A DNA stretch of 64,000 bases, from contig DAMBWF010000005.1 in NCBI GenBank assembly GCA_032052615.1, positions 216,763 to 280,762 of the forward strand. Direction: 5' to 3'. Below are positions 39,850 to 49,727 of this stretch, in pieces. Every line of letters begins with the position of its first letter. Position 1 is the first letter of the stretch. The notes under the pieces are model-generated. The model searched no databases. It worked only from the letters and a program-made list of their open reading frames with translations, and was not told where the DNA came from. Made by a program: the position numbers and the translations under genes. The stretch comes from Pseudomonas_T sp032052615 (GTDB taxonomy: Bacteria; Pseudomonadota; Gammaproteobacteria; Pseudomonadales; Pseudomonadaceae).

Positions 39850-41766
39850 ATGACTCCCCGTGCCTTCCTTTCCTCTCATTGGGCCCTCCTCGGCCTGGCC
39901 CTGGCCGGCCCCACGGTCGCCGCCGAGCCGGTTTCCCTGCAACCCTGGGCGACCGAAGCCAAGGCCGACGCCATCGTCTGGTTGCCGACGGCCACCAACG
40001 CTTGGGGCGGCGCCGACCGCGTCGCCGCCAGCGAGCGGGACGGTTTGCTGCTGCTGGATGCCAGCGGCCGCGTGCGCGCCCGCCTGCCCGGCCAGTTCGA
40101 GCATCTGGATAGCCGCCCCCTGGAACAAGGCGGCGCCCTGCTCGCCACGTTCGACCGCCAACATCGGCAACCGCTGTTGCAGGTGCTTGGCCGCGACGGC
40201 CGCTGGGGTGAAACGCTCGACTTGCCCAAGCCCGAGTTCGCCGTCAACGGCCAGTGCCTCTACCGCGACACGGCCTCCAACCTGTTCCTGTTCCTCGTCG
40301 GGGAGAACGGCCAGGGCGAGCAGTGGCTGGTCGGCCATGGCGAGCGTCTCGCCGACGAGGCCTGGAAGGTCCGTCGCCTGGCGTTTCCGCCCACCGCCGA
40401 GCAATGCCGTAGCGACGATGCCAGCGACACCCTCTTCGTGGATGAGCCGGAGATCGGCCTGTGGGCCTATGGGGCGCACCCGGAAGCCGAGGGAAGCCGC
40501 ATCCCCGTGGACCTGACGCAGCCCTATGGCCATCTCAACGGCAGTGTCGGCGGTCTGGCCGTGGTGCAGGGCGGCCTCCTGGTATTGGACAAGGGGCCGG
40601 TCCTGCAACGCTATGCGCGCGCCGGCGAGCGCTGGGAAAGCCTGGGCGCGCTGTCCCTGGAGGGCGTGAGGAAGCCCGAGCAGTTGTCGGTACGCGAACG
40701 CAACGGCGGGCTGGACCTCCTCCTGCAAGACGACAAGGACGAGCGCTACTACCAGGGGCGTGCCCAGGCGCTGCCCAAGGGCGGCGCCCTGCCCGCCGCG
40801 CTGCCCGAGGTACGACCCACGGCGCAGACCGAGAGCGTCGACAGCCAGGGCGACGCGGCCGACGACCCGGCGATCTGGGTCAACCCGAAGAACCCCCAGC
40901 AGAGCCGGGTGCTCGGCACCGACAAGCAGCAAGGGCTGATGGTGTTCGATCTGGCCGGCAAGCGGCTGCAACGCCTGGAGTCCGGCCTGGTGAACAACGT
41001 CGACCTGCGCTACGGCTTCGACCTCGGCGGCCGGCGGGTCGACCTGGCGGTGGCCAGCAATCGCAGCGACAACAGCCTCACGCTGTACGGCATCGACCCG
41101 GCGAGCGGCAAGGTCAGCGAGATCGGTCGCGTCTCCACGCCCCTCGACGAGGTGTACGGGGTATGCCTGTACGCCCCGCGCGCCGGCGACATCCAGGCCT
41201 TTGTCAACGACAAGGACGGCCGCTTCCTGCAATACCGCCTGAGTGCCCCGGGCGGCAAGATCAAGGGCGAGCTGCTGCGGCAGTTCGCCGTGGAAAGCCA
41301 GCCCGAGGGTTGCGTCGCCGACGATAAGCACCAGCGCCTGTTCCTCGGCGAGGAGGATGTGGGGGTGTGGACGGTGAATGCCGACCCCGGCGCGCCCGCC
41401 ACCCTGCAGCCGGTGCTGACGGCAGGCGATATCCTGCAGGCCGACGTCGAGGGCATGGCCTTGTACCAAGGCGCCAAGGCCAGTTACCTGGTGGTGTCCA
41501 GCCAGGGTAACGACAGCTACGTGGTACTCGACGCCCAGGCGCCCTACCGGGTGCGGGGTGCTTTTCGCGTGGGCCTGAACCTGGAGGCCGGTATCGACGG
41601 CACCTCCGAGACCGACGGCATCGAGGCGACCTCGGCCAACCTCGGCGGCGCCTATGCCCGAGGGATGCTGGTGGTCCAGGACGGTCGCAAGCGCCTGCCC
41701 GAGGGCACGCAAAACTTCAAGTACGTGCCCTGGGACGGGGTCGCCCGTGCCCTGAACCTGAACTGA
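39850..41766 (+). CDS. Secreted beta-propeller phytase (3-phytase), tandem-domain
   Basis: A 638-residue exported protein; the ATG at 39850 has AAGGAG upstream and starts a signal peptide (residues ~1-25, TVAA-EP). The C-terminal half is a standard beta-propeller phytase domain: DDPAIWVNPKNPQQSRVLG, VNNVDLRYGF, VASNRSDNSL, EDVGVWTVNADP and TDGIEATSANLG. The N-terminal half is a shorter, degenerate propeller-like region (FVDEPEIGLWAYGAHPEAEG in part, truncated here for length), as in dual-domain phytases. It releases phosphate from phytate outside the cytoplasm. It follows the aminocyclitol operon on the same strand but after a strong hairpin, so it is probably an independent phosphate-acquisition gene. 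Confidence 0.85.
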   Translation: MTPRAFLSSHWALLGLALAGPTVAAEPVSLQPWATEAKADAIVWLPTATNAWGGADRVAASERDGLLLLDASGRVRARLPGQFEHLDSRPLEQGGALLATFDRQHRQPLLQVLGRDGRWGETLDLPKPEFAVNGQCLYRDTASNLFLFLVGENGQGEQWLVGHGERLADEAWKVRRLAFPPTAEQCRSDDASDTLFVDEPEIGLWAYGAHPEAEGSRIPVDLTQPYGHLNGSVGGLAVVQGGLLVLDKGPVLQRYARAGERWESLGALSLEGVRKPEQLSVRERNGGLDLLLQDDKDERYYQGRAQALPKGGALPAALPEVRPTAQTESVDSQGDAADDPAIWVNPKNPQQSRVLGTDKQQGLMVFDLAGKRLQRLESGLVNNVDLRYGFDLGGRRVDLAVASNRSDNSLTLYGIDPASGKVSEIGRVSTPLDEVYGVCLYAPRAGDIQAFVNDKDGRFLQYRLSAPGGKIKGELLRQFAVESQPEGCVADDKHQRLFLGEEDVGVWTVNADPGAPATLQPVLTAGDILQADVEGMALYQGAKASYLVVSSQGNDSYVVLDAQAPYRVRGAFRVGLNLEAGIDGTSETDGIEATSANLGGAYARGMLVVQDGRKRLPEGTQNFKYVPWDGVARALNLN

Positions 41767-42088
41767 CCGTCTCCCCCGCCGCCATGGCGGTGTCTCCGCG
41801 CTCCAACTTCCCGCCAGCCCTTCCCGGGGGCGCTCCGCCGGCCCTGGCTGGCTTCCTGGAGTGCCGGCATCCTCCGCATCGCCCACCCTGTCGCCGAGTG
41901 GGCCGCTCATCCGGCCAGACCCGACACCGAGCGTGTTTGCGAACGCGCAGCCTCTCGAGGTAGCCGCGAAAGAACCGCCGCCCAGGCCGATCGCCCGTCT
42001 TCGCCGGCGTCGGCTCGGCCCTCGAAACGCCGCGAAAGCTTCGCCAAGCGACCGCGCCCGTCCGCCGCACGGCTTCAAGCCGAGCCCT

Positions 42089-42119
42089 GAAACGAAACGA
42101 GGGCGGATGATCGCCCTCG
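42089..42119 (-). terminator. Rho-independent terminator of the amb operon
   Basis: CGAGGGCG (42098-42105) and CGCCCTCG (42112-42119) make a perfect 8-bp stem with a 6-base loop; on the minus strand it is followed by TTTCGTTTC. It lies about 150 bases beyond the ambE stop. The rest of the 500-base gap (41767-42266) shows no gene I can support. Confidence 0.62.
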
Positions 42120-42266
42120 CGCCTGCCCAGGAAACCTGGGCGCTCCTGCCCGGCTTGCGTCGCCGCCCCCTTCGGCGCTCTCGACCGACGCCAGGAGTGC
42201 CCCGTTCCGTAGCCCCTTGACCCCGGCCGGCCGCGACGCAACGCCACGACCGGCCGCACGGCGCAC

Positions 42267-45200
42267 TCAGCCTCTCTCGGTCGCCCGGAGGTCGGCACCC
42301 CGCAGGCGCTCCGCGACCAGGCGACAGAGGGCCTCGGCCGCCGTGACCACGATGCCATGCCCACCCGGGAGCGTTTCCAGGTCCTGGCCATGGATGGTCA
42401 GCGCTCCCCAACCCTCCACTTGGGCCCGGGACACACCCTTGTCCTGCTCGCCCAGGATCACCGTGATGGGCGCCTCCAGCGCCTCATGGGGCCGGTAGCG
42501 ATAGTCCGCGCTCAGGCGCGAATCGGCGCGCAGGGTCGCCAGGGTGATGGCGAGCAGCTCGCGATCCCCGAGCACCTCTGATGGCAGCGCGTCGTAGTCC
42601 CGCAACAGGTGGGTCAGGGTTTCGTCGCCCATGGCATGGAACGGCGGGTAGCTGAGGGACGGCGACGGCGCGCGGCTGCTCACCACGACCAGTCGCTCCG
42701 GCAGGGCCCCGAGCTCGTCGCGCAGGCGGCATGCCACTTCGTAGGCCAGCACGCCCCCCAGGCTGGCGCCCAGCAGGACGAACGGCTTGTCGAGCAGTGG
42801 CCGCAGCGCCTCGACCAGCAACCCCACCATGCGCTCGAAGTCCGTCACGAAGGGCTCGTCCTGGCGGGCCTGCCGCCCCGGGTACTGCAGGGTCACCAGC
42901 TCCACGTCGGCGGGCAGGTGCGGCAGCCAGCCGCCATAGGTGCCGGCGTTGCCGCCGGCCGGCGGGAAGGCGAACAGCCGCAGGCGCGCGTCCGGGTTGA
43001 CGTGCCGCTGCACCCAGAGGGACCGGGCGGCCTCGGGCAGTCGGGACTCGGAAGGCGCGCGAGGCGCTTCCTCGCACCGGCGGGCGACGTCCAGGGCGCA
43101 GGGGTTGTTCTGGAGCAGGTCGAGCCCCAGTCGCCGGCCGGTGGCCTGGCGCAATTCGGCGACGACCCGTACGGCCAGCAGCGAATGCCCGCCGGCGTCG
43201 AAGAACCGCTCCGTCTCCACTACCGGGCGCCCAAGCGCGCGGGCGAAAGCGTTGAGCACGCAGGGCAACCAGGGATGGCGCCCGGCATTCCCGGACAACC
43301 CCACGCGGGGCTCGTCGAAGCGCCAGGCCAGCAACTCTTCCAGGGCGTGCCGGTAGGCCTGGGCGAATCGCGTCGCCCGGTCCTCGTCGAAGCGACGGGC
43401 GTCGTACTGGAAGCCCAGTTCGAGTCGCTCGCCCCTGACTTCGAAGTCCACCGCCAGGGGGACGTCCACGTCCACCACCACTTGGTCGATCACCCCTTCG
43501 ATGGCCACGGGGCGGCCGGCGCTCGCGGGCCGGTCGTCCTGATGGAAATCGACGAAATTGAACAGGCTGTCGAACGACGCCTCGCGGTTTCGCCGCCGGA
43601 TCGCCGCCAGGGGATAGCGGCGATGCTCCAGCATGCGCTTCTCGAAGTCGAAGGCTTGCCGGGCGATGTCCACCAGGCCCCGGTCGGTATGCAACCGGCA
43701 GGGCACCGTGTTGAGGAACAGACCGAGGATGCGCTCGGCGTTCGGTTCCTCGGGGCGGCCATGGGTCACGAAGCCGGTGATCACCTCCGGCGAACCGGTG
43801 AGCCAGCCCAGGGCCCGCCCGTGGGCGGCCAGCAACAGCGAGCGCAGCGGCAGCCCGGTTCGTTCGCCGAGCCCGCGCAAGCTCGCCAGGGTGTCGGCGG
43901 GCACCTCGACCCGCTTGGCGGCGACCCGGCGTTCGGCACCGGGCTTCGCCGGCGTCGACGGCAAGCCGACAGGATGGGCCCCCACCAGGTAATCGAACCA
44001 GAACAGGGCGGCTTCGGCATTCCCTTCGGCTTGCCGTTCCAGGGCGACATAGTCGCCATAGGCGATTTCCGGCAGCGGTGCCAGGGCCGCCTCCCGTCCT
44101 TCCAGTAGCGCGGCGTAGGCGTCGATCCATTCGTTGACCAGTTGTTGCAGGCTCCATCCGTCGAGGGCGCTATGGTGTTCGGCGACCCCCAGGGCGAAGC
44201 GGTCGTCGCCCAGGCGCAACGCGGCCACCCGGATCAAGGGCGCGCGTCCCCAGTCGAACGGCGTGCGGTGCTCCGCCTCCAGGTACTGGCGCAACCGCTC
44301 CGACTGGGCCGAGGGAGCCAGCGCGCCGAGGTCGTGCACGGCCACCTCGACTGGCACCCGGTCCACCCGGTGGACGAATTGCAAGGGCTCGCTGTAGCCC
44401 TCCAGGACGTAAGACGTGCGCAGGATCGGATGGCGCGCGACCAACTGCCCCCAGGCCCGGGTCAGGAGCCGGGCATCGAACCGGCCCCGAGCCCGGTGCA
44501 GCACGACGTTATGCAGCAGCCGGGGATCGTGGGCGGCCTCGGTCTGCACCACCATGCCCAGTTGCAGGCGGGTCATGGGGTAGGCATCGTCCAGCCCTTC
44601 GGGCAGGACCTTGCGGTCGGCCGAGGCGAGCTGGGCGAAGGGCGCGTGCCGCGCCGCGCCCGCCGGCCGGGGCGCCTGGACGGGACTGTCGTCCCGGGTC
44701 TTCAACAGCCGCGCCAGTTCGCGGATGGTCGGCTGGCCGAACACGTCCCGCAGGCTGAAGCCGAAACCCGCCTCCCGCGCGGTGACCTGCATCTGGATCA
44801 GGCGGATGGAGTCGCCGCCGATCTGGAAGAAATTGTCCGTGACGCCCACCACCGGGCGCTTGAGCACTTGGGCCCAGATATCCGCCAGGGAGGCTTCCAG
44901 CTCGTTCTCCGGGGCTTCCACCGACCGCTGCCGATCGGCCTGGGCCTGCTGGCTCAACAGGGCCCGGCGGTCGAGCTTGCCCTCGGCGGTCAACGGCAGC
45001 GCGGGCACGACGGCGATCCGCGCCGGCACCATGTAGGCCGGCAGGCGCGCCTCCAGGAAAGACTTCAGCGAGGCCGGCAGCGCCTCGGGGATGGCCGCCG
45101 TCGCCGCCACTGGCCTGACCGGCTCGGCCTGCCAGTCGACACGGCGGGCCAGGGAATCGGCGTAGCCCGGTCGCACCGCATAACAGTTGTAGCGGTCGGT

Positions 45201-48200
45201 GCCTTCCAACAGGGCGTCCTGGCGAATCTCCACTTCGAACCCGTGCCGCCCCAACAGCTCGCGCAACTGCTCCACGCGGCCCGCGGTGGCGCCGTCGCGT
45301 TTGTCGTGAACTTCCATCACGATCTGCGCGATGCGGCCGAAGGTCTCGGCGTCGAGACCCAGCAGCACGTCCATCTCCGCCCGCTGCACATCGATCTTCA
45401 GCAGGTCGATGCGCGACAGGTCGAGCTCGCGGATCACCTGGTCGAGGCGGCGCAGGTGGCAGCGATGGGCCTCCGCCCGCAGGCGGTCGTCGAGGATTTC
45501 GTCGATGTTGTCCAGCAACAGGTGGGCGCTGTCCTCGCCTTCGGCCTGATTGCTCAAGTAGCGCCGGATCACCTCCCGCTCGCCGCCGGCGTCGGCGTAC
45601 CCGCTCTGCCCGGAGAAGGTGGAATAGCCGGGGTAATAGGTGAAGGTCTCTTCCCGTTCGCGATCGGACAGACCGATGCCGCAGACCCGCACCTGGGGCG
45701 CGTAGCGTTCCAGGTTGCTGACCAGTCGGCGCCGGATCGGCTCCAGCGGCTCGAAGGCGACGATACGCGCCGAGGGCGCCCGCGAGGCGACGAACAGGGA
45801 GAACAGGCCGATGTTGGCGCCCACGTCGAGCACCACCGCGTCCGGCGGCAGGACGATGCCGTCCCGGCTGTACACCTGGTCCACGAAGATTTCGTTGAAG
45901 ACGTACTCGGTCTCGTTGAGGTTGAGGCCGGCGACCCGATGGCCGCTGGGCAGGTCCACTTCCAGCCAGTCCTGGCCCTCGGCGGCGGCGCGCCGGGGCA
46001 CGACGAACGCCGCGAGGCGCCGGTCGCCGCTCCGGTCTCCCGGCTCGTCGTCGGTGACCACCGCCGCCTCGCCCACGCCGGGATGTTCCAGCAACGCGCT
46101 GCGGATGTCGCCCAGCTCGATGCGGTAGCCGTTGACCTTGACCTGCTCGTCGAGGCGACCGAGGAAATCCAGGCAGCCGTCGGCCCGCCAGCGGGCCAGG
46201 TCCCCGGAGCGATAGATACGGCCGCCGCCGGGCCAGGGCTCGTCGAGGAAGCGCGCCGCCGTCAGCGCCGGGTCGCCCACGTAGCCGCGCGCCACGCCGG
46301 CGCCACCGATCCACAGTTCGCCGGCGGCGCCCTGGCTCTTCTGCCGGCCGAGCGGATCGACGACATAGGCGGCGACGTTGCTCAGCGGGCGGCCCAGGGT
46401 GCTGGACTCATGGTCGCGGACCCGGGCCGCGGTCGCGTTCACCGTGGTTTCCGTGGGGCCGTAGAGGTTGAACACCTCGCAGCGAGTCCAACGCCGGGCC
46501 ACCTGCCAGGTCGCTTCGTCGAACCACTCGCCACCCACCATGATCCGCCCCGGCAATGCCGGGTGCCCGTCCCCCAACCCAGCCTGGATGAGCAGGCGGA
46601 ACAGCGAGGGGGTGCAGTCGAGGACGTCGATCCGGTGGGTTTCGAGGAAGGCCAGCATCCGCGCCGGATCGGTCCGCGTCTCGGAGGGGACGGGGTACAG
46701 GGTGTGACCCGCGACTACCTGGATGATCTGCTTGATCGACGAGTCGAAGGAGAACGGCGCGTTCACGGTCACCCGCAGCCCGCCCTGTCCCTCGTCGAGG
46801 TTGTAGACATCCTGCCGCAACGCCCGCGCCAGGTTCAGCACGCTGGCGTGCTCCACCAGCACGCCCTTGGGCTGGCCCGTGCTGCCGGAGGTGAAGATCA
46901 GGTAGGCGCCGTCCTCCGGGGCGAGGGCCGGCAAGGTATCGGCCACCCGCTCCGGCAACGCGCCGATATCCAGAACGCCGCCCTCGAACAGCCCGTCGAG
47001 CCGCGCCCGGTGGGTGGCGTCGACCACCACGAAGGCGATCCCGGCGGTGTCGCGCATGCGCTCGATGCGCGCCGGGGGGAAGTCTGGGTTGAGGGGCGCA
47101 TAGACGGCGCCGGCGCCCATGATTCCCAGCAAAGCCACCACCGCATCGACGGAGCGCTCGGTCATCACCGCCACCGGCTGGCCGCGCCGCACGCCGGCGT
47201 CCAGCAAGGCCGTGGCGAGCCGGTCGCAGCGCCGCTGCAGGTCGGCGAAGCTCAGCGTGCCCCGGGCATCCACCACCGCCGGAGCGTCCGGGGTGCGCGC
47301 CACGGTCTCCCGCAGGGCATGGATCAACGACGGCGGCAGCGCTTCGCGACGCACCGGTCCCTGCAGGCGTTGCAAGGCGGCCGCCTCCTCGGCGCCGACG
47401 AGGGGCAGGCGGTTGGCCGCGTCGTCGGGGGACCGGGCGATTCGCTCCAGTCCCTGCAGCCAGGCGTCCAACAGGCGTTCCGCCACCCCCTCGCCCCAGG
47501 CGCCGCGCACCGTGAGGCGGGCACGCCGGCCCCCGGCGTCCGGCAGCACGGTCAGGGCCAGCACGTGATCGGTGTCCGGTTCATGCAGCCGCGCCTCCCG
47601 CACCGACGGCTCGGCCGACGCGCCGCCCACCCAGGCGAAGGCCAGCGAAGCCGCGTCGCCCGGGCCGGCATCGAACGGATCGAGCAGCACGGCCGCCTCT
47701 TCCTGGGCCAGGATAGCGTCTGCCAGGGCCTTCATCCGTTCCCGCGCCGAGCCGTCGGCCAGGCGCTCCACCGCCAGCGGACAGCGGGCGGAGAACGGAC
47801 CGATCAGGTCGGCGAACTCGTTGAAGACCCGCCCCGCGATCAGCCGGTCCAGGGCGACCGGGGCGTGCTCGTCCTCGACGAACTGCCCGGCCACCTGGGC
47901 CCAGGCCAGCAGCGCGCCAGCCTCGGGCAAGCCGACCTTCGCCAGGGCGTCCAACAGCGCCGGGGAGACGATTCGCTCCGCCTGCTGACGCACGCCCGCA
48001 CGACGCTCGGGTAGCGCCAGGACGTTGGCCTCGCCCACGCCCCGCTCGCGCCAGTAATGACGGGCCGCTTCTCCGCCCTCGCCTTCCAGGGACTCGTTGG
48101 CCCACTCGGAGAAGTGCTGGAACAGCAGGGGCTCCTCGTCCTGCCCAGCCGGCTCGCCCGAAGGGCCGTCCAGGAGTCGTCGCGCCAGCTTCAACAGGCT

Positions 48201-48659
48201 ATCGGGGTCGGCGACGAACGGCGGCACGGCCAGCACCAGCGCCTCGGCGGCGCCAGGCTCGTGGCCGAGCAAGCTCGCGGCGAGAGCCGGCTCGGCGTCG
48301 CGGCCGAGGGGGATCTCAGCCAGGCGGTCCGCCTCCTCGTCGAGGCGCGCCGGGTCCTCGGGTTCGATCACCTTCGCCGTCCAGGCGAACGCCGAGGCGG
48401 CGTCGCGCCCATCCAGTACCTGCACCGGCAGGCTCATGCCGGGCAAAGCGCGATAAGTCACGCGCAGTTGGGCCTTTTCCTCGCACAGGCGCCCCAAGCG
48501 ATCGACCAGGGCATCCACCCCGTGGGGCGCCGCCAGCCGCGCGATCAGCACGACGTTGCGGGGCCGCTCGGCGTAGCGTCGCCAGGCCAGGGTCTGCAAG
48601 GGAGAGAGCGGAAAGCCCTCCAGTTGTTCGGTGGAGGACGACTGTTGGTGTGAATTCAT
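42267..48659 (-). CDS. ambE: Non-ribosomal peptide synthetase AmbE (C*-A(MT)-T-C-T-TE)
   Basis: A 2130-residue NRPS. N-terminal condensation-like domain (~15-430) with a ruined active site (VPPFVADPDS instead of HHxxxDG). Adenylation domain (~445-1230): IFTSGSTGQPKG (~586), NLYGPTETTVN, LGRLDEQVKVNGYRIELGDI (~836). It is interrupted by an FkbM-type methyltransferase (VVLDVGANIGLFSLF ~946; LLKIDVQRAEMD) before GKLDRRALL (~1230). Then a carrier domain (QIGGDSIRL ~1281), an active condensation domain (EHHSALDGWS ~1498), a second carrier (AGGHSLLAV ~1823) with no adenylation domain, and a thioesterase (LLGASLGGVL ~1966). Length and order match AmbE of the P. aeruginosa AMB pathway, whose A domain takes L-Glu. 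Confidence 0.93.
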   Translation of the reverse strand: MNSHQQSSSTEQLEGFPLSPLQTLAWRRYAERPRNVVLIARLAAPHGVDALVDRLGRLCEEKAQLRVTYRALPGMSLPVQVLDGRDAASAFAWTAKVIEPEDPARLDEEADRLAEIPLGRDAEPALAASLLGHEPGAAEALVLAVPPFVADPDSLLKLARRLLDGPSGEPAGQDEEPLLFQHFSEWANESLEGEGGEAARHYWRERGVGEANVLALPERRAGVRQQAERIVSPALLDALAKVGLPEAGALLAWAQVAGQFVEDEHAPVALDRLIAGRVFNEFADLIGPFSARCPLAVERLADGSARERMKALADAILAQEEAAVLLDPFDAGPGDAASLAFAWVGGASAEPSVREARLHEPDTDHVLALTVLPDAGGRRARLTVRGAWGEGVAERLLDAWLQGLERIARSPDDAANRLPLVGAEEAAALQRLQGPVRREALPPSLIHALRETVARTPDAPAVVDARGTLSFADLQRRCDRLATALLDAGVRRGQPVAVMTERSVDAVVALLGIMGAGAVYAPLNPDFPPARIERMRDTAGIAFVVVDATHRARLDGLFEGGVLDIGALPERVADTLPALAPEDGAYLIFTSGSTGQPKGVLVEHASVLNLARALRQDVYNLDEGQGGLRVTVNAPFSFDSSIKQIIQVVAGHTLYPVPSETRTDPARMLAFLETHRIDVLDCTPSLFRLLIQAGLGDGHPALPGRIMVGGEWFDEATWQVARRWTRCEVFNLYGPTETTVNATAARVRDHESSTLGRPLSNVAAYVVDPLGRQKSQGAAGELWIGGAGVARGYVGDPALTAARFLDEPWPGGGRIYRSGDLARWRADGCLDFLGRLDEQVKVNGYRIELGDIRSALLEHPGVGEAAVVTDDEPGDRSGDRRLAAFVVPRRAAAEGQDWLEVDLPSGHRVAGLNLNETEYVFNEIFVDQVYSRDGIVLPPDAVVLDVGANIGLFSLFVASRAPSARIVAFEPLEPIRRRLVSNLERYAPQVRVCGIGLSDREREETFTYYPGYSTFSGQSGYADAGGEREVIRRYLSNQAEGEDSAHLLLDNIDEILDDRLRAEAHRCHLRRLDQVIRELDLSRIDLLKIDVQRAEMDVLLGLDAETFGRIAQIVMEVHDKRDGATAGRVEQLRELLGRHGFEVEIRQDALLEGTDRYNCYAVRPGYADSLARRVDWQAEPVRPVAATAAIPEALPASLKSFLEARLPAYMVPARIAVVPALPLTAEGKLDRRALLSQQAQADRQRSVEAPENELEASLADIWAQVLKRPVVGVTDNFFQIGGDSIRLIQMQVTAREAGFGFSLRDVFGQPTIRELARLLKTRDDSPVQAPRPAGAARHAPFAQLASADRKVLPEGLDDAYPMTRLQLGMVVQTEAAHDPRLLHNVVLHRARGRFDARLLTRAWGQLVARHPILRTSYVLEGYSEPLQFVHRVDRVPVEVAVHDLGALAPSAQSERLRQYLEAEHRTPFDWGRAPLIRVAALRLGDDRFALGVAEHHSALDGWSLQQLVNEWIDAYAALLEGREAALAPLPEIAYGDYVALERQAEGNAEAALFWFDYLVGAHPVGLPSTPAKPGAERRVAAKRVEVPADTLASLRGLGERTGLPLRSLLLAAHGRALGWLTGSPEVITGFVTHGRPEEPNAERILGLFLNTVPCRLHTDRGLVDIARQAFDFEKRMLEHRRYPLAAIRRRNREASFDSLFNFVDFHQDDRPASAGRPVAIEGVIDQVVVDVDVPLAVDFEVRGERLELGFQYDARRFDEDRATRFAQAYRHALEELLAWRFDEPRVGLSGNAGRHPWLPCVLNAFARALGRPVVETERFFDAGGHSLLAVRVVAELRQATGRRLGLDLLQNNPCALDVARRCEEAPRAPSESRLPEAARSLWVQRHVNPDARLRLFAFPPAGGNAGTYGGWLPHLPADVELVTLQYPGRQARQDEPFVTDFERMVGLLVEALRPLLDKPFVLLGASLGGVLAYEVACRLRDELGALPERLVVVSSRAPSPSLSYPPFHAMGDETLTHLLRDYDALPSEVLGDRELLAITLATLRADSRLSADYRYRPHEALEAPITVILGEQDKGVSRAQVEGWGALTIHGQDLETLPGGHGIVVTAAEALCRLVAERLRGADLRATERG

Positions 48660-48707
48660 GGCTTTCCCTCGCGCACTTCGATCTCGGATCGGGTATCGGG
48701 CCTTGCA

Positions 48708-49727
48708 TCAGGCCGGGTGGACGTGCAGGTCGGTCATGGCGACCAGAATCCGGCGGTCGCCGGTGAAGGGCTCGCGGCCGTGCACGCTGATGAAGTTGTC
48801 GAGCATCAAGACGTCGCCGCGCCGCCAGTCGAACTGGCGCATTTCGCGGCGGTAGGCCGCCCGAATGATCTCCAGGGTCTCCGGCTCGATGGGGCTGCCA
48901 TCGCCGTAGTAGGCGTTGCGCGGCAGCCCCGCCTCGCCCACTTCGTCGAGCAGCGCCCGGGACAGCGCCGGCGGCATGTTGGAGACATGGAACATGTGGG
49001 CGTGGTTGAACCACAGGCTTTCCCCGGTCACGGGGTGCCGGACCATGGCCTGGCGCACCTGCCGAGTGTTGAGGTGCTGGTCGTCGACCCAGGTCCATTG
49101 GGTGCCGGTCTGGCGGCAGTATGCCTCGACGTCCTCCTTGCGCTCGGTCTGGAAGCCTTCCTGCCAGGTGAGGTCGATTTCCGGGCCATAGTTGCGCACG
49201 TAGCACACGCCGTGGGCGAGGAAGCGCTGCTTGATGGCCTCGGGAATGAGGGCGGTGACCCGGCGCTCGTCGGCCAGCGGCGTGCGGCCCTGGGTGGCGG
49301 GCGGGACGTCACAGTAGAAATGGATGCGCGTCGGCCAGTTGTGGGAGTACGACATTTCATGGTGCATGGGAATCCAGCCGTCCGGGGAGAACTCCGTGGA
49401 GGTGAAGACCCGGTGCGCCACTTCCTGGCGCGCCGCCGCGCGTTCCAGGTAGTCCAGCAGGTCAGGCGAGAGCGCCCGCGCCGCCTGGGAGAAGGCCTGG
49501 GCGTCGGCCACCGCGAAGCCGCGGAACAGCACCCCGCCCTGCTCCACCAGGGCGGACTCGACCCGGGTCTTGTGCTCGGCGATCCACTGCGCCAGGTCGA
49601 GCCCGGGCTGCCGGGCTTCGAGGATGCGCAAGTAGCCTTGCTCGGGATCGAGGAGGCTCTCGCGGACCCAGTCGGCGGTGGAAACCGCCCGGGGGCGCAA
49701 GCGCGGCGCGGTGAAGGACGGGCTCAT
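48708..49727 (-). CDS. ambD: Fe(II)/2-oxoglutarate-dependent oxygenase AmbD
   Basis: A 339-residue TauD-family oxygenase from the ATG at 49727, which overlaps the ambC stop (ATGA); the long upstream frame is a shadow of ambC. Iron ligands appear in MHHEMSYS (HxE type) and DNFISVHGREPFTGDRR (distal His and the 2-oxoglutarate-binding Arg). In AMB synthesis AmbC and AmbD hydroxylate the carrier-bound glutamate-derived residue. Its strong similarity to the adjacent ambC product suggests an old duplication. AmbE begins 48 bases further on. Confidence 0.9.
   Translation of the reverse strand: MSPSFTAPRLRPRAVSTADWVRESLLDPEQGYLRILEARQPGLDLAQWIAEHKTRVESALVEQGGVLFRGFAVADAQAFSQAARALSPDLLDYLERAAARQEVAHRVFTSTEFSPDGWIPMHHEMSYSHNWPTRIHFYCDVPPATQGRTPLADERRVTALIPEAIKQRFLAHGVCYVRNYGPEIDLTWQEGFQTERKEDVEAYCRQTGTQWTWVDDQHLNTRQVRQAMVRHPVTGESLWFNHAHMFHVSNMPPALSRALLDEVGEAGLPRNAYYGDGSPIEPETLEIIRAAYRREMRQFDWRRGDVLMLDNFISVHGREPFTGDRRILVAMTDLHVHPA

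Noticed and set aside
39588..39851. Minus-strand 87-codon open frame before the phytase
   Set aside because: It contains a protein-like tail (RGTLWLAAHERGIGSEPY), but has no ribosome site, overlaps the phytase leader and matches no family I know; high GC favours chance open frames.
42609..48014. Long plus-strand open frames antisense to ambE
   Set aside because: They are mirror frames caused by high GC; the NRPS motifs are all on the minus strand.
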